Below are positions 10,865-23,004 of a stretch of DNA of 64,000 bases, piece after piece. Numbering within the stretch: the first letter of the stretch is position 1; every line of letters starts with the position of its first letter. Made by a program: the position numbers and the translations under genes. Under the pieces are notes generated by a model. That model worked only from the letters and a program-made list of their open reading frames with translations, had not been told where the DNA came from and did no database searches. The DNA is from Pectinophora gossypiella (taxonomy: Eukaryota; Arthropoda; Insecta; Lepidoptera; Gelechiidae), in the NCBI RefSeq assembly GCF_024362695.1, contig NC_065405.1, positions 3,480,672-3,544,671 on the forward strand, read 5' to 3'.

Positions 10865-11115
10865 AGCTCATCTAGAGGTCCGAGTTCGATTCCCGATGGC
10901 GAAAAAATCACTTTGTGAGAGTGTCCTTTGTTTGGCTAGGACACTGCAGGCTGAATAACCTAGTTGTGCGGGGAAAATAAAGGGTTCCGTGCTTCGGAAG
11001 GGACGTTAAGCCATTGGTCCCGGCCTACTAGCCCAAATGCCTCTCCACCACCAAGTGGTGGAGTATGCTCCATACCGCTGATTGAGGGGAGGCCTATGCC
11101 CAGAAGTGGGACGAA
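10865..11115 (+). repeat. tRNA-derived SINE family B, copy 2
   Basis: The B box (GTTCGATTCCCGATGGCGA), the CCTTTGTTTGGCTAGGACAC body, the core CCGTGCTTCGGAAGGGACGT and the tail GAGGGGAGGCCTATGCCCAG are all present. The first part of the head is missing or diverged. Confidence 0.75.
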
Positions 11116-11449
11116 TTGTAGCGTGGACAGCGATTCCCGGAACGGCGACTGCTTGACATCACATCTGTCATTTACATGTACAGTTCAAAACACAATTTTA
11201 ATCACGCTACATACAATATTTTTTTTCCACTGAAATAATTGCATTTTTGGTTCATTTTTGTTTCATAATATTGAAAACCTTCCAGCCTGTTTTATAAATG
11301 CAGTAATCTTATGGGATTAAATATGTGATACAAAGCTACTAGGTATATATACTTACATCTTATCTCGATATTTTTTTTAATATATACTTATATCTTTTCG
11401 GATGGCTGGTTACTGGCACCTACTCTCAATTATCAATACAATCTTGTCT

Positions 11450-11660
11450 AATCTAGCCTACAAGATCCGACTGCTGAGCAAAGGCCTCCTCTTCCTCTTC
11501 CCATCATCGCGATCCTGAGCGCATTCCAGCCAGTCCCTCCGGCAAGCGTCCATGTCGTTGCGCCATCATAAGACACAACGCGTGACGATCCGTGCGTACC
11601 GCTCAGCGTGCATGCGACAAGCATGTCCGGCCCAACCTCATTTAAGTCTGTCATCAATAC
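11450..11660 (-). mobile_element. Degraded LINE reverse-transcriptase C-terminal fragment
   Basis: In pieces of frame on the minus strand it reads GWAGHACRMHAERYARIVTR and then RNDMDACRRDWLECAQDR. This is the tail pattern of RTE-like endonuclease/reverse transcriptases (W.WAGH..R.., then a W..D....R.DW....QDR region). It is interrupted by stops and frame changes, so it is a relic. Confidence 0.55.
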
Positions 11661-13314
11661 AATACAAAGTGCTTATTGGATACTGAAGAAACACATTATT
11701 TAAACAATCTCAGAGTAATAGTTGTTACAAAAGCGGCCTTATTGCGTAGCTAGAACTTTATGCTGTTAGGTATAGGATATAATTAAGTTTATCAATTAAT
11801 ATATAAATGATAGTTTTAGTAGCAGCAATGATGGATGATGATGTGATAACTTTTAAGAACCGATGTGGAGAGGTTTAAATTAATAAAACACATTGTCATC
11901 AATAGACTCTCATTTATATATATAACGTTTATATTTTTAATAATTCTAGAACAGGCGCACACACATAAGCTTCGACGTCTTTTCGTGTTCTTCTCGTACA
12001 CTGTGTGGCGTATTCTCATTATCTCTCTAGTACTCGAAGAACCTATGAACTCTGCAGCGGGTTCGCTGGGAGAGCATCACCTCGTCAATTACTTATAAAC
12101 GTAAAAATAGATGAATCCCACCTGATGTACTTTCAAGCAGCCGTAGCTTTACCGTACTTGTTAGGCGCTTGCTACTATAGGTCCACTCCGGCCTGCTATC
12201 GCTTCAACATCATCCTGCGCCCACGTGGTTACTCTCAGGCATTGCCTAAATTCTTATCCCGGACTAAGACTTTTCACCTCATCACCTCAGCATACAAGTA
12301 AGTTCGCACTCAGTTGGATCATGAGCAATCTTGGTGGCTTTTAACAGATCAATAGCAACTTCTGTTCCCAGGTAAGAGTGACACTCTTTATGATACATAA
12401 CGATGATAAGCAGCAATGATTCGATTATTTCGATTATTCGAGTATTTTTATGTAAAAATAAATAAAGTGGATACCTAGGTATTTACATATATTTTAATAG
12501 CAAAGGTAAGTATAGCCGAATTACCTTATTGACAAACCTTTCCTTCAACTCTGAAATTGGTAAACGGATGCATTCGTTGTCTTCCAACTTTTTGAAAAAC
12601 TGGTGAGTTTCACATCAGAGAGTAACGTTCAATGAATTTCGTCCAACCTTAGCATATAGGTAACTCGACCAGTCCAGTATCGACCATTCTTTTTCTTGAT
12701 TATTTGGCAAAATTTATCAACGAATAATTCCAAACACTGATAACCACACAATAGGAGTACTTTGTTTCATCCTTGTTTCACAATTTTTTTATACTTTTAT
12801 TGAATTTTTACAATGAAATTGAAATTTATTCTATAAAAATAACAATAGACATGACAAATGCTTGACATGACAGGAACATTATTTATTTTTTGTAATTTTA
12901 TTACTTATAATATACTAAACAGTCAAAACATACATACCAAAAACTGTAAATTAGATTGAAAGAAGATTACATGCTATGATAATTTATTAAAATTGTTCAA
13001 TTTTATTTGATCCTAACTAATAAATAGAACAGAATAAATTCGAATGTGAGTTTGATTGTGTGTTACGTTACAGCACAGCAATAACTAATAAAATAGTACT
13101 ACCTATAGAAAACACTCTCCACGCGTTTGGAGCCAGGGACAAATATTTTAGGTACTTATTAGGTATTACTTATCTAAATCAAAATTCATTTTATATTATT
13201 CAGACAACGGGTTTAATGATTATAATCATGGTACCTACTTAAACATAATAGTTATGTTTGGTATTCTTGTAACACCTGTTTTTAGACTTCCGACAAGGCT
13301 GAATCGCATGTGAG
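11661..13314. other. Intergenic, no gene supported
   Basis: Mostly AT-rich. The segment 12120-12301 is open on the plus strand and ends near a GTAAGT, but its composition and lack of partner exons do not allow a gene call. The rest is non-coding. Confidence 0.4.
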
Positions 13315-13410
13315 TTTTTTTTTTGACGTGACTTATTGTAGATTTGCCGCAGATGGCATTAACTACTTGGCCGGACAAATGGGAAGCGCTGAAGGCTCTC
13401 ACCCGGTAAT
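13315..13410 (+). repeat. Dispersed repeat family D, copy 1
   Basis: It carries GATTTGCCGCAGATGGCATT, AACTACTTGGCCGGACAAAT and GCTGAAGGCTCTCACCCGG. Six copies occur in the window, in both orientations. It is probably the 3' or 5' end of a retroelement whose body is not present here. Confidence 0.7.
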
Positions 13411-15128
13411 CGCATGCGAGTGTGTGCCTCCGCGCTTGGAAAAAGTTGTGTCAAATTAACATTTATCGAATGACGATGGCAACTTAAAAAAGATTAAGAT
13501 GACCAAAGACTAGGCTGTATGGGTTAAGCTCCCTTTGCATGCCTTATTTTTAAAGTGGTGTGCCACGTCAATGATGTTGAAATGATGTTAAAATCTTTTG
13601 GTGAGTTTTTTTGTGATTATTATCTCTGAACTTTGGCTAAAATAAGTTCCACATGTCCATGACAATGGCTTAATCTCACTATCTTTCTTTCAGTGTAAAA
13701 CCCTCAGAATAATAATAACTGTAAAACCACCTAAAAATCATTGGCTTAGTACATTGACTATCGATTATGCTGTTATACCGTCACACGTAATGTGGTTTAC
13801 CTATGGACCTGTAATATGTCGTTTTGTTGCAGGGTTCAAAGTCCAACTTGGATGTCTATCTTCAAGGGCTACCTGGGGAGTTCCCCATTAAGATAATGTT
13901 GTGCTTACACTCGGAATAATTGTCTTCTACATCTTGATCATGCTTTTCGTATAGGACCTGCTATCCAGCGGTTTGCTTCATGATTTTGCCTAAGACCTGC
14001 CGTCCAGGCACTTAATATATCACTTTTTGGGTGAAACTTTAGCGTTTAAGTGGTTTGACTAAGCTTTGCTTGATTGTAATAACAGGATTATTCCTAAATT
14101 TGTGTTATCATGAAATAACCTAGACATGCTAAACTCTTTGCTGTATAAGAAGAAGTAATGTTAATATACATTTTTTAAAAGTGAAATTTTTAATTCCATC
14201 CCCTTTGCTTTGCTTGCAATAGGAGAGTATCATGTTCAAGGCGCCCAATCCTACTCTCTATTTTTTTACACTCTATTAAGATCCCTTTTATTCTCTGAGT
14301 TCGGCAACTAACACCTATGCCCTAGGACCAACCCTTTCTCAATGCCCTGCCGACGGCGTCCTAGAGGTAGGGTGGGCTCATCCCCACACAGAGGCTACGC
14401 AGGAAGTTTCATCCTTCGAAATATCCATTACAAGATTTTTAAAGCAGAATTTAACTTAACTTAACTTTTTTTTTCAATATTCTACCCCTTCGAGGATACA
14501 GACGTGATGCTATGTTATGTCCTTTATTCCCTGTAGTTCTAACTGATCAGTTCTACCGTAGTATAACTGATAATAACTATTGTATTATTTCACAATATAA
14601 AGAAGGTATAGGTCTTTTTAAAACAATGTTTATAAAAATATATTATTATATCAAAATGGAGTTTCATTAGTTGCAGCCATTTTCTCCACATAAGTACCTA
14701 TAATTATTATGTTTCTTAAAAGGTAAGTAGCTAGGAAAATAATAAGAGGAAAATTAATTGTAAGTATTTGTCTATTTAAACCAAATCATAAATAAAAAGA
14801 ATAGGTCTAATACTACTACTTATATAAAAACAACGAACTGAAAAGTATAAGAAAACAGCAAAACAGTTTTTACCATAACTGTACAATAACGTCAAAACTC
14901 GCTCGACGTAAAGGGAAAATAAGGCCACTCGCCGTAAAGAGAGTCGCCGTAGCGCGGGTCGCCGTTCGGAAAGTCGCTGTCAACGCTACAATTCAGCGGG
15001 AACACACATGCCTGTAGCAAAACCACTTGCATGCCAGCGCCTTGCACGTGACAGCTGCTTTTATGGATATACAAAAATTGGAAAATACCGTACCTAAAAC
15101 CAGCTTCAAAATTATAACGTAAATAATA
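13411..15128. other. Intergenic, no gene seen
   Basis: AT-rich sequence. Near 14930-15000 a short run of imperfect CGCCGT/GTCGC units resembles, in reverse, the segment 11115-11155. A TAACTTAACTTAACTT run lies at about 14452-14466. No coding exons are apparent. Confidence 0.4.
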
Positions 15129-16764
15129 CACTTCTCATCAAAAAAATCGAAACACCTTGCAAGTTTACGTTTTGTCAGGATTATCAGAAAAATGTGTACA
15201 TTTAGGAATAAATGTTAAATGTCGTTTAATAGTGAGTAATATGAGCTTATCAAATCTTAATGTTAATGTTCTAAATTTAAATGAATTTTTCATAGGTTTC
15301 GTATTTTGTTAAATGAGTCATTTTTATTCCGTATGGAGTATAAAGGAAATGGATAAAACAACACACGTAAATGAAAAAAAAAGCTAAAAAACGTTTATTT
15401 AATAACTTGTATTCCCTCCCCGAGCTCTAATTACTGCTTCCATACGGTTCTTCATCGATCGGATGAGAGTCACGATCACATGCTGTGGTATATTGTCCCA
15501 TTCCTCTTGGATTGCATCTTGCAGCTGGCTAAGTGTTTCTGGGGCAGGATCTCTTGCTCGAATTCGTCTCTTTAATTCATCCCACAGATGTTCAATGGGA
15601 TTCATGTCCGGGCTTCTTGCTGGCCATTCCATAATAGAGATATCGACTTCGTTAAGATAATCTCGTACGACGCCCGCGGTGTGAGCCCTAGCATTGTCGT
15701 GCATGAATATGAAGCCGTTGCCAATAAAATGTGCATAGGGCATCACATGAGGCTCGAGACACTCTTCGACGTACCGATGACAGTTTAGTGCAGGCAGACG
15801 TGGCCCAGACACGAAAGCAAGCTCTGTCTTACCGTCGGCGCTGATTCCTCCCCAAACCGTCCACGAACCGCCACCATAGCTGACCTTTTCTTCAATGCAG
15901 AATTGTGCATAGCGTTCTCCGTCTCTTCTGTAGACCTTGTTCCTTCCGTCGTTACCATACAGCATAATTTTACACTCATCAGAAAAGAGAACTTTGCTCC
16001 ACTGTAGGTATGACCAATTTAGGTGCTCACGTGCAAAGTTAAGGCGCGCTCTTCGATGGTCTGCAGTTAATTTCGGCCCATTTGCTGGCTTATGCGGTAC
16101 CAGTCCACGATCCTTCAACCTTCTTCTAATTGTAGAGTCACTTACAGCCACCCTTCGTACAACACGAAGCCGCTGCTGCAGTTGAAAAGCGTTAAGGCGT
16201 CGATTTCTTAAAGAAGTTGTTACAATAAATCGATCATCTCGCTCAGAAGTGACCCGATTCCTGCCAGATCCTAAACGGCGCGTGAACAAACCAGTCTCCC
16301 GATAACGTTTATAGACTCTATGAACAGATGACAGGCTTAGATGCAGTCTTGCAGCCACAACACGCTGACTAAGACCAGAATCCAGCAATGCCACAACTTG
16401 GGCGGCTTCTGTGGGCGAAGTATCCATACGTTTTAGAAAAAAAACCTTTTTTCAGACGTCCCAAAGTCACAGTATTGAAATAAAAAACAAAAAGTTTAAG
16501 GATAGGCGCCAATTTTTAGTTTTTAAACGCTAAATGTACTCCAACCCTAAACACACATTTGTCTCAAAACAGTGATTCATTTTGTTTATAAGATAAACAA
16601 ATGAAATTCTAATTTTGAATTTAGAATTTTCGCTTATTACTGTAATGGCCAAACTGCCAGCTATACATTTATGTATTTTTTTTCATCGTATGAATTCTTT
16701 TTTGTGTTAAATTCGGACAGAAACAATGAAAACGGAAGTGTTTCGATTTTTTTGATGAGAAGTG
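15129..16764 (-). mobile_element. Intact Tc1-family transposon, copy 1
   Basis: The 1636-bp element has terminal inverted repeats of about 27 bp beginning CACTTCTCATCAAAAAAATC, with TA on both sides (15127-15128 and 16765-16766), the target duplication expected of Tc1/mariner. One uninterrupted transposase gene fills the interior on the minus strand. A second copy of exactly the same length lies at 46408-48043 and differs at only a few bases, so both moved recently. Everything needed in cis and trans looks present. Confidence 0.95.
15399..16427 (-). CDS. Tc1-like transposase (DD34E), copy 1
   Basis: The 342-aa product is the DNA transposase that binds the element's inverted repeats and cuts and pastes it at TA sites. 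Residues about 1-60 form a first helix-turn-helix (GLSQRVVAARLHLSLSSVHR) and about 65-115 a second. A basic GSGRNR linker lies near 53-58. The catalytic triad is visible: D150 in LFSDECK, D244 in MHDNARAH and E279 in NPIEHLWDE, with exactly 34 residues between the last two, which defines the Tc1 (DD34E) group. The length is normal and there is no stop or frameshift. Compared with copy 2 it has L52, G170 and F176 where the other has S, E and C. G170 and F176 lie between the first and second catalytic residues. Activity is likely but not shown. Confidence 0.95.
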   Translation of the reverse strand: MDTSPTEAAQVVALLDSGLSQRVVAARLHLSLSSVHRVYKRYRETGLFTRRLGSGRNRVTSERDDRFIVTTSLRNRRLNAFQLQQRLRVVRRVAVSDSTIRRRLKDRGLVPHKPANGPKLTADHRRARLNFAREHLNWSYLQWSKVLFSDECKIMLYGNDGRNKVYRRDGERYAQFCIEEKVSYGGGSWTVWGGISADGKTELAFVSGPRLPALNCHRYVEECLEPHVMPYAHFIGNGFIFMHDNARAHTAGVVRDYLNEVDISIMEWPARSPDMNPIEHLWDELKRRIRARDPAPETLSQLQDAIQEEWDNIPQHVIVTLIRSMKNRMEAVIRARGGNTSY

Positions 16765-17216
16765 TATATTTTGGTGGTTTAACTATTAAGTTGGCAGCAC
16801 ACGTCAAACGGTTTGCATATCAACGATATACCTATTTGATTCGCCCGGGTTATTCATTCATTCCTTTTCCCCTTCCTTTTCGGTGGATAAGAAAATGACA
16901 GGTATAGATAAATTTATGCAGTATGATATCGTAGCCACACAAAGAACATTGTTCAATGATAAGGAGCACTTTACATAAATTACTTATTAAACTGTATTTA
17001 GATATCGATGAACGGAGAAGTTACCAGCACATAATTAGAAATTGTTCCCAAGTGTGAATAGAAAAGAGAAAAAAAAATAACGGTCGCAACCTAAGACGAC
17101 AATAAATCAGTATAACAATGATCTCTGTGTCCGAAATAATAAATCATAATCTTTTAAAACACATGTTGCACAGCTGAACTGGGGCCATAGTAATACAATA
17201 CGACACATTTTCTAAT
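16765..17216. other. Intergenic, no gene seen
   Basis: AT-rich flank of the Tc1 element, with no coding segment and no clear repeat. Confidence 0.4.
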
Positions 17217-17580
17217 ACATAAACTCACGCCTATTTTCCACCGGGGTAAGCAGAGGCTATAGAAATACATTTGCTTCGATCCTGACACACTTCTCTTGCT
17301 TCCTCCACATTCATCAATCGCTTCATACACCCACGCCGGTTCAGAGTAGACCGTACTAAACCGTTTCTAGTCTATGACTAGGACACATTTTCTATCTTCA
17401 TAAAATGGTACCAAAGAAGAATATAGGTACGGGTGTGTGGGTGTGTGTGCGATGAAAAATACGTGTGTGAAAGAAGTGAGTGTCTAGATGAAGACTGACA
17501 GAGATGAACGGTAGAGATACATGTTGTACCAATACCAACCCCACTTACTTATAGTGGGAAAAGGCAGGAGGATGATGATA
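17217..17580 (+). mobile_element. Family J repeat followed by LINE tail
   Basis: A family J block (17217-17345) is followed after a short gap by GTGTGTGCGATGAAAAATAC, a GTGAAAGAAGTGAGTGTCTA part and a TGGGAAAAGGCAGGAGGATG end. The latter resembles the C-terminal reverse-transcriptase relic at 49660-49925 (same GGATAAGGGCAGGAGGATG type of end). It is heavily degraded and not translatable. Confidence 0.5.
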
Positions 17581-18029
17581 AAATCGTACCAAAAGCCAAT
17601 CAATGATGATACGATGTAGGAGTGCGGCAATGCCTCAGTAAAATTCTATAGCAGCATGATAGAATCTAAGTAGAAGTATAAATATATTCATTTATAGAAA
17701 TTGGCACCCACACACACAAGCGCAGTTACTCCAATAAAGCTGTTGTCTACTTTGTAAGCTTTGTTTAACCATTCGCTGTTTTTATAGAAATTACATGAAT
17801 AAAGTAACGACGCTCTTCTTCTCAATAGAATGAAATAATCAGAAAAACTTTGAACCAGTTTCATTAAAAGTCCTAAGATCGATGTGTATAACCACAAAAG
17901 GTTATTATATCATCTGTATTTCACATAACTATTACAAAACTTTGACTTGCAAAAGACACGTTCGCCTTCTCTTTAATTTATTCCATGTAAGCTCTTCTTG
18001 GTCTTCCCCTTCCTCTCTTTTCTTCTACG
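17581..18029. other. Intergenic, no gene seen
   Basis: AT-rich, with nothing recognisable. Confidence 0.4.
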
Positions 18030-18105
18030 AGTTGTCTTCTTGTCTTCTTTCGTCGATAGACAACAATGGAGAATGCTATACCGACAAGAGCGTGGCTCTT
18101 TAATT
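18030..18105 (-). repeat. Dispersed repeat family H, diverged copy
   Basis: Reversed, it reads TTAAAGAGCCACGCTCTTGT followed by CGGTATAGCATTCTCCATTG, a diverged match to the copies at 6838 and 8487 and close to that at 39875. Confidence 0.55.
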
Positions 18106-18654
18106 AAAAGTGATGATGACAAAACTTAATACAGCGCCCGCGATACGGGTTGAGCGGCTTTGACCAATAACCGTACGAGATTTATCCACGTAGATAGCGC
18201 TAATTGGTCAATGCTCGCGATATAATCCTCGCGAATCGCGCCGGTGCTAAACTACATAGTTCAGTATCAGGACCGTTGTATGAAGATCCTTATTGGTATA
18301 ATGTGCTGACGGGCTGGAATGAGTCACTGATTCGAACCATTGTTCCATAATTATGTCCCATATAGGTATGTAGACAGGTCGTGTTGCAAACACAATGCCA
18401 ACAATATCGGTTGCTGTCATTGGATTCGCATGTGTTTTGTAAAGTCAGCAAAGACATGAAATGGCACAGTGACTCATGATCTTCAACTCGTCAATACTTA
18501 CTTAGTAGTAAAGAAATCAGGGTCACTATATCTAGCTCTTTCTTACCTAATCAAGACAATGTAGTCAACTTTTAGTTCTTTTCTGTTTTTCTGTAGTGTA
18601 GACCAATGATCCACCTCATCCACCATCGTGTCAGGGTTACTATTAAACGTAACA

Positions 18655-18985
18655 ACTGCATACTTCATTATCATCATCTCCCTAGCATTATACCGTTTTT
18701 CACAAGGTCCGCTTACTTAACCTGAAGATTTGACAGGTCCGGTTTTTTACAGAAGCGACTGCCTGTCTCACCTTCCAACCCGCGAAGGGAAAACCAGCCC
18801 AAGACAGGTAGCCGCTAAAATAAATCGTTTCTCGGAAATGTGGGTTTCCTCACGATGTTTACCTTCACCGCTGAGCACGTGATAATAATTTATGATCCAA
18901 ACATGAATTCGAAAACAAATTCGACAATCATTGGTTTAGACCTGTGTTGAATTCGAACCTGCGACCTCAAAGTGAGAGCTACTAC
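18655..18985 (-). repeat. SINE family C, near full length
   Basis: In reverse it has a tRNA-like head (GAGGTCGCAGGTTCGAATTC), the CGAATTTGTTTTCGAATTCA and ATCGTGAGGAAACCCACATT blocks, the CCGGACCTGTCAAATC block and an AACGGTATAATGC end. This is the most complete family C copy here and shows that its head is tRNA-like. Confidence 0.75.
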
Positions 18986-19039
18986 GGTTCTCACAATTAC
19001 ATACTAACAACGACGCACACTTACTTAAGTAAATACTAA

Positions 19040-19200
19040 AAAGTAGCCGGGACCGACTGCGTAACAAGCCTTCCGAATCGCGGATCATCTTACTTCCGGA
19101 CACACTAGGGATCACAAAGTGATTTTTGTGGTAAGTCCCCAACGGAATCCGAGACTCCGGGAATCCGGTACGGGTCGTCAGCCCAACGCTAGAGGCCGTT
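19040..19200 (-). repeat. SINE family A, 5' half
   Basis: Reversed, it shows CAACGCT..AGAGGCCG for the head and CACAAAGTGATTTTTGTGG for the body, ending within the core. The 3' half is absent. Confidence 0.65.
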
Positions 19201-20479
19201 CTTTTTGTTATGAAATAAATATTGTGTTTTTCAGTTACTTAAATTGATAATAAACGTTTCCCAAATAAACCATGTACACTTCCCTCGAGCAAACAGTAAC
19301 CCAACAATTAGGTCAAAAATTACAAACACGAAAATGCCAATAAAACCTTCGAACTTCAAAAAATATCTTTTCACAGAGTTACCATTATCACCATGTTTAT
19401 TCACTATAAAAGGTCGACAATTCTGAAAACAAATGTCTGAAGATGTAAGCGATACCGCGATAGTCAGTTTTTCTTTGCGGAAAATAAATATTTCTTTCGA
19501 AAATCCTGCGAAAGATTTGCCAGAAAAAAATACGAGTGTAAAGCCTCCTTATACGTAAACTTAGCCTACATCACGTTTGATATAGGTAGCTGTAGGCAGT
19601 ACTCAGGATTTGTTTACTTTACCACCCTGATTTATAATACATATAATCTAGGTTGGAATACATTCGCATTGCCTTTGATGATTCTAAAAGGATTTTCGAT
19701 AAACCTTGAATTTCAGATCTTTGTTTAAGCTTGGTCTAGACAGTTTGCAATCACAGACTAAGGGATAGGTACTAACCATGCTCCAAATTCGGTGGTATCT
19801 CTTTTGTTTGAAGGCATAATCCAATGTTATTGACTTTACATGATTTTAGTAGTGCAGCCTATGAACCGTTAAAAGCTGAATCAATGAATGAATAAACGCT
19901 TTATTTCACACACAAATACAGAACAGGTGCAAGGAAAAACTAATAACCAATAGTGGCCAAAGGCGGCCTTATCGACAAAAGCGATCTCTTCCAGAGAACA
20001 TTCGATAGAGATATCCGATTGAAATTGAAACTGATGTTTCCAATAGCCTCAATTTCCTCAATACCTCAACCTCAATTCTAATTTTCTTTACTGACCTCAA
20101 TTTTTATTAAAAAAATATAAACGAAGTACATACCACCACATAATTATCACGTTGTTCTAACAGAAAGCTCGGTGAGGTGTGGGTACTTAGACCTTATTAC
20201 AACGGATGTACCTCTGCCTAGGCCATTGGGATACAGTCGTAAGCTTATGTTGTGATGTTATGTTAACAGTATATTCTCAGAACATGTAACCACATTTGTC
20301 ATCCCTCTCATTTTGTCTATCTTAATTATGCGTTTAAATGACTTTGTCACGTGTGGACGTTGACCTTTTGACCTTAAAATAAATCTTCCAGAACTTACTT
20401 GCAGTACAAACTCTTGTTCGCTCTCGGCGTCCTTATAATTACAATACACAACATAAAATTGCCTATGTACGTCCCACTG
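19201..20479. other. Intergenic, no gene seen
   Basis: Around 19880-19940 a GCTTTATTTCACACACAAAT phrase resembles a reversed LINE 3' end. The remainder is AT-rich and non-coding. Confidence 0.4.
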
Positions 20480-20705
20480 CAAGGCACTTCAGTCAACAGG
20501 AGAGGGGTATGGAGCATACTCCTCCACGCTGCTTCACTGCGGGTTGGTGGAAGTGATTTTTACGGCTAATAGCCGGAACCAACAGCTTAACAACCAGATG
20601 ACAATCAGGTGATTCAAGCTTGCAATTTACTTACCAAACAAAGGACAGTCTCACAACGTTCCGGCCAAGTATCTCACAAAGTGATTTAAGCAGTATCTCC
20701 AATGT
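20480..20705 (-). repeat. tRNA-derived SINE family B, copy 3 (diverged)
   Basis: Reversed, it has the tail phrases GGTATGGAGCATACTCCTCC and CCGGAACCAACAGCTTAACA, and the body ACCAAACAAAGGACAGTC. The head is strongly diverged. Confidence 0.6.
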
Positions 20706-21064
20706 ACATTACATAAGGATTCATGGTCAAAAGCTAGCAACTGCTGACCTCTGCTCTTTTAATCAGGAGTGTTGGTTTCAAAACAGTTGACTCTGAACCT
20801 ACTCATCAGGCGTACAATGCCCAATTGTAGTATCAATGCAAATTGCTTCAATCTTTTAGACTGCGTGCCTCGCCACAACACATTAATAGAGCTGACAATA
20901 AGCTGCTAAGTATTAGGTACGGTAGCAGGTACGAAATAGTATACAAAGTGGATACCTCAATTCGGACACTTCAAACGATATGGCCGCCAAAACTGCCATG
21001 TATTTTCAGTACCTGCCTTAAGCAACCATTTTTCCAGTGTACAGTGTAATCATTCTTCACTTTT

Positions 21065-21395
21065 ATGTACGGCGTCCGTGGTCCAGTGGTTGAGCGTTGT
21101 GCTTACGATCCGGGGGTCCCGGGTTCGAATTCCGGTGGGAACAAATCACAAAAATCACTTTGTGATCCCTAGTTTGGTTTGGACATTACAGGCTTATCAC
21201 CTGATTGGTCAAAAAGTAAAAAGATCCGTGCTACGGATGGCACGTTAAGCCGTTGGTCCCGATTATTACTTACTGATGTAAATAAGTAGTCGTTACATGA
21301 GTCATGTCAGGGGCCTATGGCGGCAGTAATAACCCTGACACTGGTTGACGGGTTGGTAATTCACCTCACAATCGACACGATAGAAGAAGAAAGAC
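21065..21395 (+). repeat. tRNA-derived SINE family A, full length
   Basis: Head GGCGTCCGTGGTCCAGTGGT with B box GGGTTCGAATTCCGGTGGG, body CACAAAAATCACTTTGTGAT, core CACGTTAAGCCGTTGGTCCC, and tail with CAGGGGCCTATGGCGGCAG and ACAATCGACACGATAGAAG. It is the best plus-strand reference copy of family A in the window. Confidence 0.85.
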
Positions 21396-22684
21396 TTTTA
21401 TGTAATTTTACTGTCTGTACCTAGACACCTTTGGTAGGCATAACGAGAGACTTTGGTTTTTTTTTTACGAGTATGCGGGAGTGAGTACTCACTGCAACAT
21501 ATCTACATATACGTGTGCTGTGCCCCATATCCCCCAAAAAGTGCCAGAAGAAATGTAGTGTCTAGCCCTAAGGCAACTCCCGTTTATAATTTCTCCGAGC
21601 AAGAAGACCCCTCTAAATCTTGAAAACTAAAAATCACAAGAAAAAAAAGACATAACAGATTCAACAATTTGTGCAGTTCTTTTCTTGGTAAGAACTAAAA
21701 TGATTAATTGTCAAACTCTCTTCGTTTATAAAATAGGCAATTTTGACTTTACTATCAAAATTAATGAACCGATAAATGCTTGTCATGCTTGCAATTATTG
21801 TTGCTAGTGCGTCATAAATTAGTTGTTAATAACGATTTCTACTTACGAACGAAATAAAAGTATGATTGATGGAAATATGTAAGTATCTACTTACCTATGA
21901 ATTATCGTGATAATTTTACATTGCACAGAATAATAAGTATTTTTAATTATTAATTATACTATAGAGTAGTAGACTATACAAAAATGCCAAAAGAGAGTAG
22001 AGCTGGTTAAAAAATAAATGACCGAATTGGAAGCAATCTTATAATACGGTAATGTACAGTCATGAGCAATATAATGTACTCACTTTAGGACTCTGTCGCA
22101 CTAACATATGTGACATTTAGAGAGACTCACAGTTCGATTTGTCATAAAAGTTAATGTGACATGACCAAAGTGTATACATATTTATGCTCGTGACCGTACC
22201 TATATATTCTACACGATGCCGCAGTCTCCTTGATGGAAATAAAGAACTGACTGACTGACTGTCTTTTATCGTGATATATTGCATATTTGGTTCGGATAGA
22301 ATTCTTTACTTGGCCCTACAACAACCTCTACAAAAAAAATATTTATTTTATTATTATTATTTTTTTTATCTAAGAATGTTCTTCATTCCACTCAGGACGC
22401 GTATTGAAAAGTGTTACAGATACCTAGTAACAGTGACAAACAACATATTCATCCCATCTCTACACAATAGATCTTAACTAGATGCATCCGTCTTATAGTA
22501 GCAGAATGAAATATTATGTCTACAAGGACTTCTAGTACAGAAAGGAATCTGTTCTTAACTCGTGGCGATGGTCGTGTAATGTTATTAGGATGATTCGAAC
22601 CTTCCACGTGGCCAAACCTAACCTTGTGGCCAGATGTACCCAGGAACTGTATTTACTATAGAGGACGAGACCAGTGGTCACACC
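21396..22684. other. Intergenic, no gene seen
   Basis: AT-rich, with a short (ACTG)n run near 22248-22262 after AAATAAAGA, suggesting one LINE-like 3' end. There is no coding exon. Confidence 0.4.
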
Positions 22685-22865
22685 TTTTGTGAGCAACTTA
22701 CTTTGTGATCCCTAGTTAGGATAGGACATTACAGGCTGACCATCTGATTGTCCGAATGTATGATCCGTGCATCGGAAGGCACGTTAAACCTCATTACAAT
22801 AATAACCCTGATATCAGGGTTGATGAGGTTGGTAATCCACTCACCCACACGATACAAGAAGAAGC
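22685..22865 (+). repeat. SINE family A, 5' truncated
   Basis: It starts in the body (ACTTTGTGATCCCTAGTTAG) and keeps the core CGGAAGGCACGTTAAACC and the tail ending ACACGATACAAGAAGAAG. The CCGTTGGTCCCGG part of the core and part of the tail are deleted. Confidence 0.75.
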
Positions 22866-23004
22866 ATAGATTTGTATTTGTAGTAGGAAATGACCGTCCA
22901 AAAATAAGTCTTTGTATCAAAAGTGCAAGTTGTCTTCTAATAACTTGTGGCTCTCCCACCCCATTGGTAATTATGACACATAAGCTCGACTAAACCCGCG
23001 ATTG

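Noticed and set aside
12005..12301. 98-codon plus-strand open frame ending next to AA|GTAAGT
   Set aside because: The stretch lacks recognisable motifs, partner exons and a supported start, and its frame crosses what look like unrelated sequence blocks. It is kept only as a note.
15463..16185. Open frames antisense to the Tc1 transposase (also at 46742-47464)
   Set aside because: They are shadows of the intact minus-strand transposase gene in other frames, with no independent signals.
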